A stretch of DNA of 64,000 nt from Mercurialis annua (Eukaryota; Streptophyta; Magnoliopsida; Malpighiales; Euphorbiaceae): positions 5,807,001 through 5,871,000 of the forward strand of contig NC_065577.1 of assembly GCF_937616625.2 (NCBI RefSeq). Reading direction: 5' to 3'. Below the pieces are notes generated by a model. It was given only the letters and a program-made list of their open reading frames with translations, ran no database searches and was not told the origin of the DNA. Made by a program: the position numbers and the translations under genes. Shown here in pieces: positions 24,007 to 37,229 of this stretch (positions are counted from its first letter, which is position 1; each line of letters starts with the position of its first letter).

Positions 24007-27000
24007 TTTGGTTTCAAACCAAGGCCTTATGCATGTTAATTGTTATGTGATTTTGGCATGATAAGTTGATGTCGTGTCTTAGGAACTACTGCGCAATTAG
24101 GATTCGTGTCTTGTCTTTTAAAACGTCATCATTTGTTTTCAAACCTTCAGCCTACATCCTATAGGTGATGTCTGTCAGTCCTTATTTGATATTGATGTTT
24201 TGATTGACAATTTATTTCACTTGGATGTTAATTGCTGTGTTTTATCATGTTGAGATTATTTCACTTGGGTGATTATAATTGCTTACGATTTCTCGGGAAA
24301 TCATAGGTTGGATAATTTTTCTAAACTCATACTTGGGTATGGTGTTGTGTGATATATTTGGCGACTATGCCTGATACAATTTAGAATATATGGAATGGTT
24401 ACGGTTATTTTAGATGATGTGATGAACTGCTTTTGCCTTGTTAATAAAGTACATCTTGGCTTTGGCCTCGATTGTTGATTTTAAATGTGATCGTATGTTG
24501 GGCGTTAGCCTTATTTTTTCAATTAAAGAGATTTTGGGTTAGATTATAAAACGTGTTTTGATGGTCATGCACTCTTTGACCACATGTCATTTTAAAATTT
24601 TCATTGGGAATAATTGTTTATATGATTTGTGTGTAGACACAGAATCATAAGAGAAGTTTGGTTTTAGAAAATTTAAAAAGTTGATTTTTGGTTAAGTTAC
24701 CAGTAAATAGAAATTCTGGTATTTTGAAATATTATATTAGGCTTGGTGTTAAAAGCGATGATTTCAAAATGATATTTTTATGTGATGATTCATTGTTTTC
24801 AGAATTTTAACGTTGAATATATTTTACCATGTTGTGGTATATCAACATTTTAGATTTTGGGAATTTACGAAAAGTAGGTGTGAGATCTTAGATTTCTCAT
24901 TTGAGATTTGAGATTGCCGTTTAGTAGTTGGGTTATGTTGAGCTCTCAATTTTAAAAGGATAGAAATTTGATTAAAAATATTTTTCCAGTTTTATAAATA
25001 TTTTGGATACGTTTTATAAACGATCGTTTTGGGTTCGACTTGGGTCATCCAAATTTAGGAGTTGAGTTTGGTAGTTGTAATGACTCGACTACCTCGATGA
25101 TTTTATGATTTCAGATACTTGGGTATCCGTTTTAAAGCGACTGACTAATAAGAAGAGATTTTTACAAATTGTGATTTTGTTTTAACCGTGGGGCTCAAAA
25201 CAAAAAAATCAAAAAAAAAATTGGAAGTTTTCGTATTCGACTTTAAATTTTAAACGAATTTTGAAGCATAATTTTTAAGGATGATATAATTACATGGTAA
25301 TTTTGTAGTGAAATTTCAAAATGTTGTGGCATGTCCTGTTTTGTCATTTAAGTATACTTGGGTAAATTTTTGCTTAATGGCAACACTTATGTGGTTTATA
25401 ATTTGTAGCAATCATAATATTTTTGGTTCTGATTTGTGTGGTATAATTCGCTTACATGTCGGATTAAGTTAATTGTTTGTTTCATCTTTTTGTGCAAAGT
25501 AGCACGTGGGGGATGATTTATTTCATACGGTTATGGTAAATACCTGATTTTTGGTTTGATTGTGAGTCGATTTTTGTTCAGACCCTGTTTTGATATAATA
25601 TCAACTGGGGATAAACTGAGTTTTCTATATTGCGGGTTAGATCGAAATCTTTGGATTTCGATATCAAGGTAGAGGAGGGAAATATTCCCTTGGATTGGCT
25701 AATGGTTTCTAGTTATCCTAGAATGGATAGTGAAAATTCTGAACCAAGAAGATAGATCGGTGAAATGATACACTGGTGTTTTCATCAAGTCTAATGATTC
25801 GATGCGAGAGCAGGCGATAAAGTTTATAGGAACGTATTGATGTGTTATTTCTTTGGGAATAAGTTTCAACTAGAGTTAAGGGTAGTTTGATATTTATGCG
25901 GAAGAGTTGTAACGAAATTTTAGGATGAGTTTTATAGCATCGAATGTTGCTAGGTTACAAGTAAGGAATTTTGAGAAATATTTTGAGGATATCGAGTGCA
26001 CATCTCACAGAGTGTAACGTCTAGCAAATATTTTATTGAGAAATGGATTTCAAAGATTGATATGTTAAATTATTTGAAAATATTTTTAACACATAATTGT
26101 GCCCAGACATACCATGAACATGCATTTTAAATGTCACGAATAGGATTGCATTGAGCATTGAGAATATTCACTAAATAAAAAAAAATAAGTAATTGATACA
26201 TGCATAATAGTACATGCATCATGTGCATAGAAATTATTAGGGTTGGATGCAACTCTTTGGGGATGAGAGATGTCATCACCCTGGCGCACAATTATGTAAA
26301 ACGGATTTTATCGATAAATTGTTTTGAGGAAGATGTTTTGAAACGAACTCGCGAGTCATATTGTGATATATTTATTTATAAAGTTGTTGGATTTCAATGA
26401 TTGTAAACTGTTACCGAAAGGTAGCTAGACAAATACTCTGTGATGATGGTGATGGATAATGGACGTTATGTTGTGAGATTTTGGTCTGTAGAATTAGAAT
26501 CTTGTAGTTATGATTAAGAATGATTTTGAGATTGCGCTCGAGGTATAGTTGTGCTAAGTGCGGTATAGTGTATTTTAGAATAGAAAGCTTCATGATTAAT
26601 TAAGGATTTATGGATTAAGAATGTTGGTTATGCTCCATGTGTGTATATACACTATATTTTCGGTTTAAACGAAACTTTATCTCTCCAGATTTGAAATTGT
26701 CCAAAGTATTTTGGTGAATTGATATAAGGAATGTTTATAACCAATGAATTTATATTGCTGATTTTACTTTTCCGAGGAAAGGGAGAAATTTTGTCAAAAT
26801 TATTTTAAAAAGGAATAATAAATTTTCCGCTTAAGCGATTTCTTCAAATTGTGTTTTTGTTTGAGAAAATTTAGAAGCGATTTAAAATTTTGGGATGTTT
26901 GAAACATCAATGTGTATTTTAAATACGGAGGATTTTGCCACTTTTGGCCTTCAAAGTATAAACTATTTAAAAAGTTTTTTTTACAAGTTTGAATTAAAGA

Positions 27001-28438
27001 GAACATAAATTTTGTCAATTGAACTGTTTTATAGAATTGCAAATGTATTGGAGAGTAAGAGGAAATTTCGGATTTAAATGTGGAGGTTTTAGAAATTTTT
27101 CAAGGGTTTGCAAAACCGATGGTTTTTCAACGACAAATGTACTTCGACTTTGAATAAAAAAAAAAGAAGGGGAGGTGTAAGACGTAGAGTTTTTTTAACA
27201 GGGTGGAAAATTCTGTGTATAAAATATTTTGTATTAAAAGATTTTATACCCATAGAGGTTGATTTTGAGCATAATTAACAATCCGGTCGTAGTAAACTAG
27301 TAGTGGTGATCTCTCGTTGTATACGAGGTTATAGTCAAACGATTGAATAATTTGAGGATTTGAGATCGATTTGGTTATATGAGATAAGTTGATTTAACAA
27401 GTTTCGACAACCATGATTGGTTGATCGATTTTATTATAGATGGCATTATCGTAATGATGGATATCGTTGGGGCAGTTGTTAAAACCTTGGTGTGGGCGAC
27501 AAAATTTTATGTTGTCAGACGCAGTCAATGTTCAGTGTAGTCGTGGCGTTATGTTTCTGAGTGATTGGAAGAATCATTTTGATGGATATTTTCTTTATCA
27601 TTGAGATAGAAATTTATTTCGTTATCATGACAGGGATTCGTTTATCTTGAATTGCGATATGAGTTTTGTGTTGTTGATTCACAAGTTAATAGTATTATCA
27701 AGTTGGTTCTAATCGTTAGGATTAGATGACTATCGTAATGTATGTTTGTGAACCGAAATGTTATATGAAGTTATTGGGTTTTGTTATCAATCATGGTGAT
27801 GCAGAGATGCTATAAGTAAATGAAAGTAACTGTTTGAGAACGATAGATTTTATCAGCTAAGTTTGCAGTGTTATTGTTTTGTTTGAGGCAAAAGAGTTTG
27901 GAATTGTAGAACTATTGTTGAGCTTAGCGCTTAATCTTGTAATTGATATTGAGTATTTTATAATAGTTAAGTTTCGAAGTGGTTTCCCACTCCGGTATAG
28001 AGAAATTGTGATTCTCGGATGAATGGTCGTGTAATAGAGTTAGTTGATCTTAGTTGATCTCGCTTAGAGTTGCGTTTTCGTTTACGTCTAGTGGAAGATG
28101 TGTCGGTAATTTGGCGACCTTTGAGTGTGTTCGGTTTTGCAACTGAAGGTTTTGAGTTGTTCTGAAGGACAACCTGCTGAGTTTTTTTCATACGCGTGTG
28201 CGTATGTCGTTGAGCATGGTATACCTTTGAGTACCGTGGGGTTGGTTTCTTGGTTGAGAACTATTCCTTAGTGACAAAGGTCATTTGCAGTTTGGTTATT
28301 TTATTGTCCTGGTTTACGATAGGTATCTTGTGGGTGCGTTTTCTTATCGGCTTGGTACATTTGTTCAGCTGCTCGCGTAATTTATGATATATGACACATC
28401 AATAGTTTTGTTTTAAATTCGAGGACGAATTTTTAATT

Positions 28439-28450
28439 AGTTGGGGAGAA
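28439..28450 (+). promoter_or_regulatory. Polypurine tract
   Basis: AGTTGGGGAGAA immediately before the 3' LTR, the expected site for plus-strand priming. Confidence 0.85.
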
Positions 28451-31400
28451 TGTAATATCCCGGAAAATTTTCAAATCTTTCTATGTGTTTTTGGAAATTA
28501 ATAGAGTCTTTTTCGGTTTGACGGTTCAATTCGTAAATTAATTTTTGTGGTTCGATTAAAGGTTCGGTTCCTTTTGGGTTTGATTTTCTCGGTTTCTTTG
28601 TGTCTTGGTTCAACCAAATGGTTGAACCAAGGAGAAAAACCCAGGTCTCATGAGAGACCTGAGTTTTTCCCGCACAGTCTCGTTCGAGACTGTGCCTGTC
28701 TCGAACGAGACAGTGCAAAATTTGCACTGGTCTCGAACGAGACCAGCCTGTCTCGTTCGAGAACCAGGCATATTTTGTTGGTCTCGTTCGAGACCAGCAT
28801 GCCCAGCCCACAGGGGCAGTTTGGGCATTGTTCTACCCTACGTACGGATCATATAAACCTAATTTTCTCAACCCTAATCCATCACCACACTTCAAACTAA
28901 CCCTAGCCGTCTTATTTCAATCGATTCTCTAGAGATTAACGCTGCAAATCATCCTCAAAACCTTGGTGTTCATCGTGAGTTCTTCATTGTTTGTTTTCTG
29001 TTTTGGGTTTAAAACGTTACTTCAGTTTTCTGATTCATTCTCACTCGTTCCAGAATCAAATTCATTCCCGTTTGATCCCTGAGATTGTAGACTCAATCAT
29101 CTACGATCCGACATCTTATTTTCGAAGAACGGTATGTAAACGAATCCATATCAATCGCCGCCGTTGTATCGTTTAAGTTATTTTCAGTTTTGAGTTTTAA
29201 ACGATACTTTCGTATTTTAATTTGTTCGACAGCCGTTTGGAGGTCGAAATCAATTCCGTTTGTTTCCCGTGAAAGTAGACTCACGCATCTACGTTTCTAC
29301 ACTTCTCGTTTGTCAAACGGTACGTAAACGAACTCGTACTAATCGCCGCCGTCTCACCGTATTGTTTTGATATTATTTGGCGATTGCTCCTTAATGTTAC
29401 TGCCAACTTCTTTTTCTTTATGGATTATGATTTCGTGTTTGGATATCTGTTATTTCTTGTTTAGTTAGGTTATAACTGAATCTACAAGGTTCATATAAAA
29501 AAATTATTTCGTCGTTCTTGTTTTCCTTAGCTTCGGTTCTTTGGTTTTGCTGCAAATCGTGTTCTTGTGTGATTGTTGTATTCATGATTGTAGCGAAATC
29601 ATTCTTGAGTTGGTAGGTGGTGATCAGAGTAAGGCGTATACAAATTTGGGTTAAGAATTGCTTGGGTTTGCCGTAGGGTGTTCGTTGCTTATGGTTTTGA
29701 CAATCTGTGCGTTTTGGTTCTGTGTTCTATTTGTTTATACATGAAGAAGATGATTGTGTGTTAAGTTGCTATTGGTTGGTTATAATTTCTTTTGGTTAAA
29801 TGGTGGTTTCAATCACTAAATTTTTGTGTCTAAAATATAATGGTTCCTAAACTTATCTTTTAACTATTTGATATTGATTTTTGATTTCAAATTACGAAAT
29901 TGGTTTTGACTTATTAATTAACGTTTTAAATAACATTATTATTTATAATTTGAAATTTACTTCGGGCATTAATATTTTAAGTTTAAATTAAATATTAATT
30001 TTATAATAGTTTATACTTAAATATTATATATTGACTATACTAAATAAGTTTTGGGGATTTTATTTAACTTGAAAGTTTGTCAAATTGATTATATTATTTT
30101 AGGCATAAAAATAATATTTGAATATTTAAAAATTAATCAATAATTATTATTAATTATTAATTAATCGATAATTTAAGATTTTGATTTAGAATGCCTTTGA
30201 GATTAAAGTCATATTTTTACTTTATTTTGTCATTTAGTTATTTGAGATATTTGCCGGTAATAATTAGTTACTTGGGTTTCAAGCTATTGAGTTCTATGTT
30301 AATGTCGATTAATATTTTATTAAATATTAAATTATAAACTGTGGTTTATAACTCTGGTTTTAAGGTTGGGTCGGGTTAGACTTGGGTCGCCCGACATGTG
30401 GGATTAGCTTGGTAGTTTTAAGAAACTCGGCTACCCACTATTTCAGGAAAGGATTTTATTTATTAATTAAATATTATTTAATTAATATTTTCGAGTGATT
30501 TTTAAATATGAACTCAATAGGCTTGATTTATTTACGGCATTATGATTTAAGTGAGATTGTGCTTCTCTGTGTTTCTATCTGGATTATTATTTGTGCTAGT
30601 CCTACGTGGTGTCTAGTATTCTTAGAGTTAGGGGTTGGAGCGATTTTAACGTATGATTTATTTTTAGACTCTTCGACTACTCGCGCTCCGGAGTCGAACA
30701 AGGGTTAGCTGTTTGCCAAGATCACGTGGATAAGCAAGCAGTGAGTTTGTAGTGCTATTTACCGCTTTATTAAGTACCGCAATTTATTTTAGTATTATAA
30801 ATGATTTTGAACTGTTTTAAGCGATTATGGATCTGGATTGAAACGAGCTACTCGATAGGCTTGTATCGAGACTGTGTGCACCGGTATATACTTTGGGATC
30901 GGCAGACTATGGTCTTGCTTACGCTGGTAATTTGACGAGGATTTGTTCCCGTCCACTCTGGGTTTATTTTTCAGTATGCTATGTCATACTTACGCTGGGA
31001 TCTTTTCAATACTGTTTTCCATAATCATATTATATTAGTATAAAAATGTTTTGATTTAAGGGTTTTAAACTTAATAAATGTAAATAGTATTGCGAACTAA
31101 TCTCAGTATATCTGACCCCGTTGTTTTCCCAAATTTTCCAGGTTTGTGATTTGAAAGCTGGTCCACTCCGATTCTTTTGATTCCTCGGAGGTTTTTATGT
31201 TATTTAACTAGTTTTTGTTTTCAAACTCTTAGACCGCAGTAGAACTAGTTTATATATTACATTTGTTATTGCATTGGGATTGTCGATTAGACCGACTATT
31301 TTTTTATTGGCATAATTACACTGGAATATTTTATTATTTTTATTATAATTAAGACATGCCGTTGAGTCTCGGGTTTTAGCCGAGCATTTTATTTATATAA

Positions 31401-31519
31401 TTAAGTTATTATAACTAATTTGTATGTTTAACTATTATCCGCAAGGCTTGCTACGGGTTTTGGTACGACCATACCCATACCCTAGCGCCGGTCACGATTC
31501 ATGAAATTGGGTCGTGACA
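28451..31519 (+). repeat. 3' LTR
   Basis: Differs from the 5' LTR by about ten point changes (for example AATTCATC to AATCCATC, GTTCTTC to GTGCTTC, GGATCCGG to GGATCTGG) and an extra AG near 28505. All palindromes of cluster 2 are unchanged (28604-28810). Confidence 0.95.
28604..28810. repeat. Palindrome cluster 2, copy in the 3' LTR
   Basis: Same sequence and order as 21074-21280; I saw no difference between the two copies. Confidence 0.93.
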
Positions 31520-32097
31520 ATATATATATATAATGGACGTTTTTTTATGCCAACCATAACAAATATCAAAATCATAATATTTGCAAGACAAACATTGTAT
31601 CTCTAACCAATTCCGGTTAGAAAGGATGCGCGAGCGAGTTCACCTGTGAATAACTATATCATAAGTCGTATGAGTATTTAAATGTAAAATCTTCATAAAT
31701 TTTTATAAAATAGAAATATCAAGTGATGCTTCTCTAACTATAAGAGTTGTGTTTATACTTTTGTTATTGTTTTGTTTAAGAGATAGTGTTCCCAATTATA
31801 TGCATTATTATCATTATACACCATTGAAAAGAATAATAACTAAAAAATACAGATAATTTCTTAGTTGTTCTCCATTTGTCGCAGGCAACATGGTATGCTA
31901 ATGTTCATTAATAAACATTAATCTTAGATTCTTGATTCTTGTTTGATAATCTGGAAATGTTAACCTTTTTTTAATCATCAACATAGTAGTAAAATTCATA
32001 ATTTTTTAAGGTGCACAATCCTCAAAATGGTATTAATATTTTAATTCGATCTAAAAGAATCCACTTGGATTCTGACTTTCTATTATGATAGAAAACA

Positions 32098-32100
<3 letters not shown>

Positions 32101-32142
<42 letters not shown>
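32101..32142. repeat. (AAT)n microsatellite
   Basis: About fourteen uninterrupted AAT units. Confidence 0.95.
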
Positions 32143-32143
<1 letters not shown>

Positions 32144-32335
32144 TATCTCTCATAAAAAAATTATCAAAAAATAAATCTTAAAATTATCAATAAAAGGAAA
32201 TATGATTAATTATAATATAAATCATGAAATAATAATAATAATATATATATCTCTTATAAAAAGATATCAAAAAAATATATCTTAAAATGATAAATAAAAG
32301 GAAATATGATTAATTATAATATAAATTATGAATTT
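32143..32335. repeat. Direct duplication beside the AAT tract, period about 105 bases
   Basis: The block ATATCTCT..ATAAAAA, then TATCAAAAA..., ending AAAAGGAAATATGATTAATT plus ATAATATAAAT, occurs twice, each copy preceded by an AAT or AT run. Confidence 0.8.
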
Positions 32336-33447
32336 CAACATGGAGTGCAAATTTAACTCGAACTTTCCACTTTGCCAATTTAAAATTTACGATCTATTTT
32401 TAACAATATAGAATATTGGATAATTATTAGACAAAAAATATTGACGTATTCACTAGAATATATACTATTATGCAATTATTTTGGCTACTATATTAATATT
32501 TATTTATTAAAATATTATCGTTGCTTCGAATTTTGTATATAATTGTGTTAAAATTGTAAAACATTACAGTTTAATCTTGTTGCAAAAATCAAAAAAAAAA
32601 TAACAATATCTTTAATTGCTCAAGTTGAGAAGTTTAATGGTTTTAATTTCAGTAGTATATTTAAGTTGCTCAAATAATTGCACACATTGTTTAGATCAAA
32701 AAGATCAGTGGAAATTGTTCTGAAATTCAAATTCATATAAATTTACACTCATAAAAATCATATATAGATTGAATTAAGATTAAAAAGAAAAGATAATAAG
32801 TAGCATTTTGTCTCATTTTAAAAAGAATGTGTAGAGTTAGCAAGAGAATTTAAAAAATTTCATAACATTTTAATATGAGGATCCATAAAAGATGATGTAT
32901 TTAGAAAATAATATCAGAAATGACAATACTATAAAGAGGGGATCCAATTGACGAATTTTTATACTGCTCAGGGCGAAGCTCATATTACAGTTTTTTTGGA
33001 GAAAAGTACGTCTTGGATTAATTCCGACCAGAGCGGACACACGAGTCAACCTGTAAGTGGCTCAGCCGCCGTCGAAAGGGGAATATTTTCTCAAAGTTTA
33101 ACTTATATTCGGCTATGTTTGCCTATCATATGGCCAGTGAAGAGAGCACAAGGAAAACGTACAAATTACGATTTCTTTCTCAGACTAAGCTATGTATATA
33201 AAATAATTGCAGAAGGAAAACGTACAGCTGTATTGAGTTTCGTGTTCAGCAATTTGTTTTGCTAATAGTCATTTATGTTTTGGTGAATCAGACATACCAT
33301 ATAGTAGAGTGATAGAGTTTGATTCGTATATCCTTTATAAATTCTAAGTTGCCAATTTGAAGGACATGGTGAGGAAAAAGAATCACATTGTTTGATCAAG
33401 GAAACCAATTTTGGGCTACATAAAAATAAAACATGACACTGAAAAAG

Positions 33448-34680
33448 TGTAGACACCTATTTTTCAGACAGGTAAAAAGTGATAAAAGATTGAAGCGTCC
33501 TGTGATGATTTTTTGAGAAAATCGTCCGGGTGACGAGCTATCGATTTGTTTGCTGCAATCTAAGCATGCGTAATCAGTGCATAGTTACAGATTTGGAGGA
33601 TTAAACCGTAATTAGTCGTGAATAGCCTATAAAAATCCAAAGAGATTGTAGTCTAAGTCCAGAAATTGGACTAATCGCAATGTCTTAGAAGTTTATGGGT
33701 CAATTTGCAAGTTTGACAAATTGAAATTGACCATACCTAAACTCACAGGACCCTAGGAGATTTCTTAAGCACTTTCAGACACTAAAACATACTTTTTGAT
33801 GCACTTTGCTTAGCCTTAAAGAATAAGTTAAATTTTAATTAATCCAAAAGAGGTTTTCACTAACCCAAACATTAAAAGGAGCTATCACTTCACACACTTG
33901 GATACTGCTGATCAAACTCAACCTTTAGCTAACCCTAGATCTACTTCACCTCTTTAAATACCACCCTTAGACAGTCTAGCCAGAGATCGGCAATTTCAAA
34001 TCATCAAAGCACGTACCAAACCCTAAAATTAGAGTTAAGCCGAACCCTACACCTTGCACACACACCAGTCGATCAAATTAAGTTAAAATGCTTCAATTAC
34101 TCAAAAACGCAATCTTGCATAGAATTCGAAGCATGATTTCACATCCACCTTGCTAGTAAACAAGGCAAGGACTCATGACGGTACTTTTGAGAATCCTATG
34201 CATGTCTCTTATCATCTTTTCATCATAATTGTCATTATTGTTGTCTTTAGGATACTTCTTAGCTTAATTTCTTGTTTTGCCATTAACTGTCGTGTTTTTG
34301 CCATAACTGCTGTCTTAATGTCCTTTTCTATAAATTTCCATGAAACTGGAGTAGAAAGCATATTTTAGGTCCTTCCTATTGTTTTTATTCAATTAATCTC
34401 AAATCCGTTGATTTTCTGTACTTAGGGAGCATGTTAGAAACAACTGCCTTTTTATTTGTGTTCTTGGCATGCCTGTCGTCATATTATCAAATTAGCATAA
34501 AAATTGTAGTTTAAGGTGTTTTAATGCTTACTCAGTCACCATAATTTATTTTCAGATTGTTCATACTGTTTTCTTACGCGTTTAATGTATGTTTGAGCGT
34601 GTCTGCATGAAAAACGGTCGAGAAAACAATCAAAAAACGAAGCTACTTCATCTGACAGAACCGACATCGCAGCTAATACA
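33448..34680 (+). mobile_element. Candidate LTR of a different family, with PBS-like site
   Basis: The proposed LTR starts TGTAGACACCTATTTTTC and ends TAATACA. The next bases, TTGGCGCCGCCGCCAGC, resemble the TGGCGCCGTTGCC-type primer-binding site of plant Tat/Athila-group elements, with changes. No second LTR, polypurine tract or target duplication was found in the window, so this would be a truncated 5' end. The alternative is chance similarity in unrelated sequence. Confidence 0.4.
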
Positions 34681-35211
34681 TTGGCGCCGCCGCCAGCGTG
34701 GACTTAAGCCATTGCCAAAGAGAACTGGACAATATTTACAATTTGATGAATGATGAACGTGATGATATTGTATGAGATCCCTTTTACATGTTTCACATCT
34801 TGAATGATAATTATTTAATTTTCTGTTTTCACATTCTTTTCGAAGTCTAGCTCTCGGATTAATATAGATGATGGTAGTATTATTGATCTTGTAAGTTTGA
34901 ATTTTTGATACATCGTATGATTTTATCAGTGTTGTAGGAGGAACACTAATGTGGTATGAAGCTTTATAAACCTACAAAAAAATATAAAAAAAATTACAAA
35001 GTGAAAAAGTAATTAACTAATTATACTAAATTAAGATGTATGACAAATAAAAACTTAGGTGTAAGATCATGTAGTAAATTTAATGTAACAGTTACTACAA
35101 CTACTTACAAGTTACAACAACCACAACGAATAGTCGAATTTGATACTTTACAAGAGATAAATAACACAACATATTGCACTTAGAAAAAAAAATTAGAGTC
35201 ATGTCACAGAT
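34681..35211. other. Short remnant after the candidate LTR, no gene seen
   Basis: AT-rich; possibly the beginning of the interior of the truncated element. No protein motif was seen. Confidence 0.4.
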
Positions 35212-35563
35212 AATAGTGTAATATCCCGTACTTTTCCGTCATAGTTTCGTTGTGTTTCCGACTTAGTTTCGGATTATTAATGGTGGACTTAGCAAGTGTG
35301 AAACTTTAATTGGGGTTGGAGTTGTATATTGTATGTGTCGCATGTGTCGCATGTGTCGTGTGAGTTTTCGATGGCGATTTAATCTGTACCCGGATTATAA
35401 TCGATGTTGTGTTCGTGTGCCTTCTAAATCTGACATGTTTTGATAAAACATTCATATCTCCCAATTGAACCGTTGGATCGGGCTCATTTTTCGATATGCT
35501 GTGAACGACAAAATGTTGATCGTTGGATCAAAATTTGAGGCGATTTGGAGACGATATAGAATG

Positions 35564-35597
35564 CACGATCGTGTACTCAAGTGCACGAACGTGCACT
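35564..35597. repeat. Palindrome cluster 3 (solo LTR, left part)
   Basis: CACGATCGTG (perfect, 35564-35573) and AGTGCACG with its complement, two bases apart (35580-35597). They lie about 350 bases into the LTR, close to where cluster 2 lies in the LTR at 20923 but with different sequence. Confidence 0.85.
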
Positions 35598-36859
35598 GTG
35601 CTGTTACGAGATTTCAGGTATTTAAATAGACCTCTTATATTTTTAAAATCCTATTTTTCATAATCTATTGTTTTCTATCAACCCTAGCCGACTCCCTCAC
35701 CCTCAAACACTCTGAAATATTCTACCATCATCCCTTATCATTAGCTTTCGCATTCGGTAAGTAAATCACGTTCGTTCCATTCAATTATTCTATTCATTAT
35801 CGTCAAATACGTTCTAAGTTAATATCCCTCATGTTGTAGCAAATTTCTGAGATTATTGCTACCTTACATCAGTAGGTTATATCCTTCTTAATCTCTACGC
35901 TTTGAAATCAATTAAGGTATGTATAGATTCTTCCGTTCGTTGCCGTTTCGGTTTTGCCGTGTTCATGAACTCTTTGTTGTTGTTTGCTTTCTTGTGTTCA
36001 CTGTCATGTCTTTGGTATATGATTCTTGTTGCTATAATAATATTAGTCTTGAATTGATCTCTATTACCTTTGATCTTTAATGATTCCTTGATGTTAGTTA
36101 ATGTGGTTTGGAGAATACTGTAAATAAATTTTTGTCAATATCGAAATTGATGAAGATGGCGGTGGACAACAATTTGTTCTTTCAAATTGTTGAGCTTTCC
36201 TTTATTATGGTGTTGGGTTTGTTAGAATCTTGTGAGTTTGATTTGTATTGGAATATTGTTAGTTGTTTGCTTAAGGTTGGGTTCTTTAATTGTTTCTGTA
36301 ATTCGGCTAGAGGAAGATGAGGTTGGGGCATGAGATTTTGGCTTCAATTATGTTGGGCTTTTGTTATGAAATATTTATGGGTCATGAAATTTGTTTAGTT
36401 TTATTTAATGGATCCTTGTTGTTTTGTAACCAAATTACTCCTTTAAGTTTATTTTCTAGCTTTTATAATTTATCTAACAATAATTATTTTAGATTTTAAT
36501 CTAAGAATTTAGTTTTGATTTTTAAATTGGCAATTTGATAAATTATATTTTTGTTATTTAATTAATTGGATAATATTATTATTTATTATTTATACTAAAT
36601 TGATAATATTATTATTTATAAATGAGTAAATCACAAAAATACCATAAAATTGACATGCATTTACACACATTACCACTTATATCACCTATTTTTCATTCTT
36701 ACCAATAAACACAAATAGTTTTCATTAGCACCATTCTATTAGAATAGAGACACATGTACTAGTGGAGATTTCCTCCTTTTTTTCTACAATTAATAAATAG
36801 CCTACCCATTAATGACACGTATATATTTAATTTTTTATAAAAAATATTATTTTTATAAA

Positions 36860-36938
36860 CTGACGCGCGTCAGGTCTGATGTGTGACTGACCTAACGCGC
36901 GTCAGACCATGCAGGGCTGACGCATGGGTCAGCCCTGC
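36860..36938. repeat. Palindrome cluster 4 (inside the MULE)
   Basis: CTGACGCGCGTCAG (perfect, 36860-36873), an outer pair GGTCTGA ... TCAGACC (36873-36907), and GCAGGGCTGAC with its complement, six bases apart (36911-36938). It is strikingly GC-rich against its AT-rich surroundings. Confidence 0.92.
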
Positions 36939-37229
36939 TTACTCATGCATTTGAATTAGTAACTGATGCATGATTTCTTGATTGATGCATGATTCTTTAC
37001 TTCAAAAAGTATTCTTCTTATTCTAATAAATATTTATTTGAATATTAAAACTTTGTATTAAATTATACTAAAATTTATTTATTATATATAAATATTAATA
37101 CTAATTTTAATATTAAAAATGTAAATATATTTAAATATATATATAAATATATTTAAAAATATATTTAAATATATTTAAAAAATTAACTTATTTATAAAAA
37201 TATAAAAATATAATATAATATAATTAAAA

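Larger units (their letters stand above)
23990..28450 (+). other. Interior of the LTR retrotransposon, non-coding
   Basis: The longest open frames are about 60-80 residues and none shows retroelement motifs. AT-rich with many stops in all frames. It may descend from a coding Ty3/Gypsy interior but I could not read any remnant domain. Confidence 0.7.
20923..31519 (+). mobile_element. Complete LARD-like LTR retrotransposon, 10.6 kb
   Basis: Two near-identical LTRs (3067 and 3069 bases) begin TGTAATATCCCGG and end GGGTCGTGACA. The 5-base target duplication ATATA lies at 20918-20922 and 31520-31524. A primer-binding site and a polypurine tract are present. The 4.5-kb interior has no long reading frame and no recognisable gag, protease, reverse transcriptase, RNase H or integrase motif, so movement would need proteins from another element. 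The TTCGAGGACGAA word shortly before the polypurine tract is common at the 3' end of plant Ty3/Gypsy elements, which suggests that lineage. About ten substitutions and one 2-base indel separate the LTRs by eye, so it inserted recently. Two solo LTRs of relatives lie at 35217 and 41766. Confidence 0.93.
31525..33447. other. Intergenic, no supported gene
   Basis: AT-rich. An open frame of 105 codons at 32948-33265 starts at TTG, not ATG, and resembles nothing I know. It is left uncalled. Confidence 0.55.

Noticed and set aside
32948..33265. 105-codon plus-strand frame
   Set aside because: Begins at TTG, no family resemblance, no splice context or leader.
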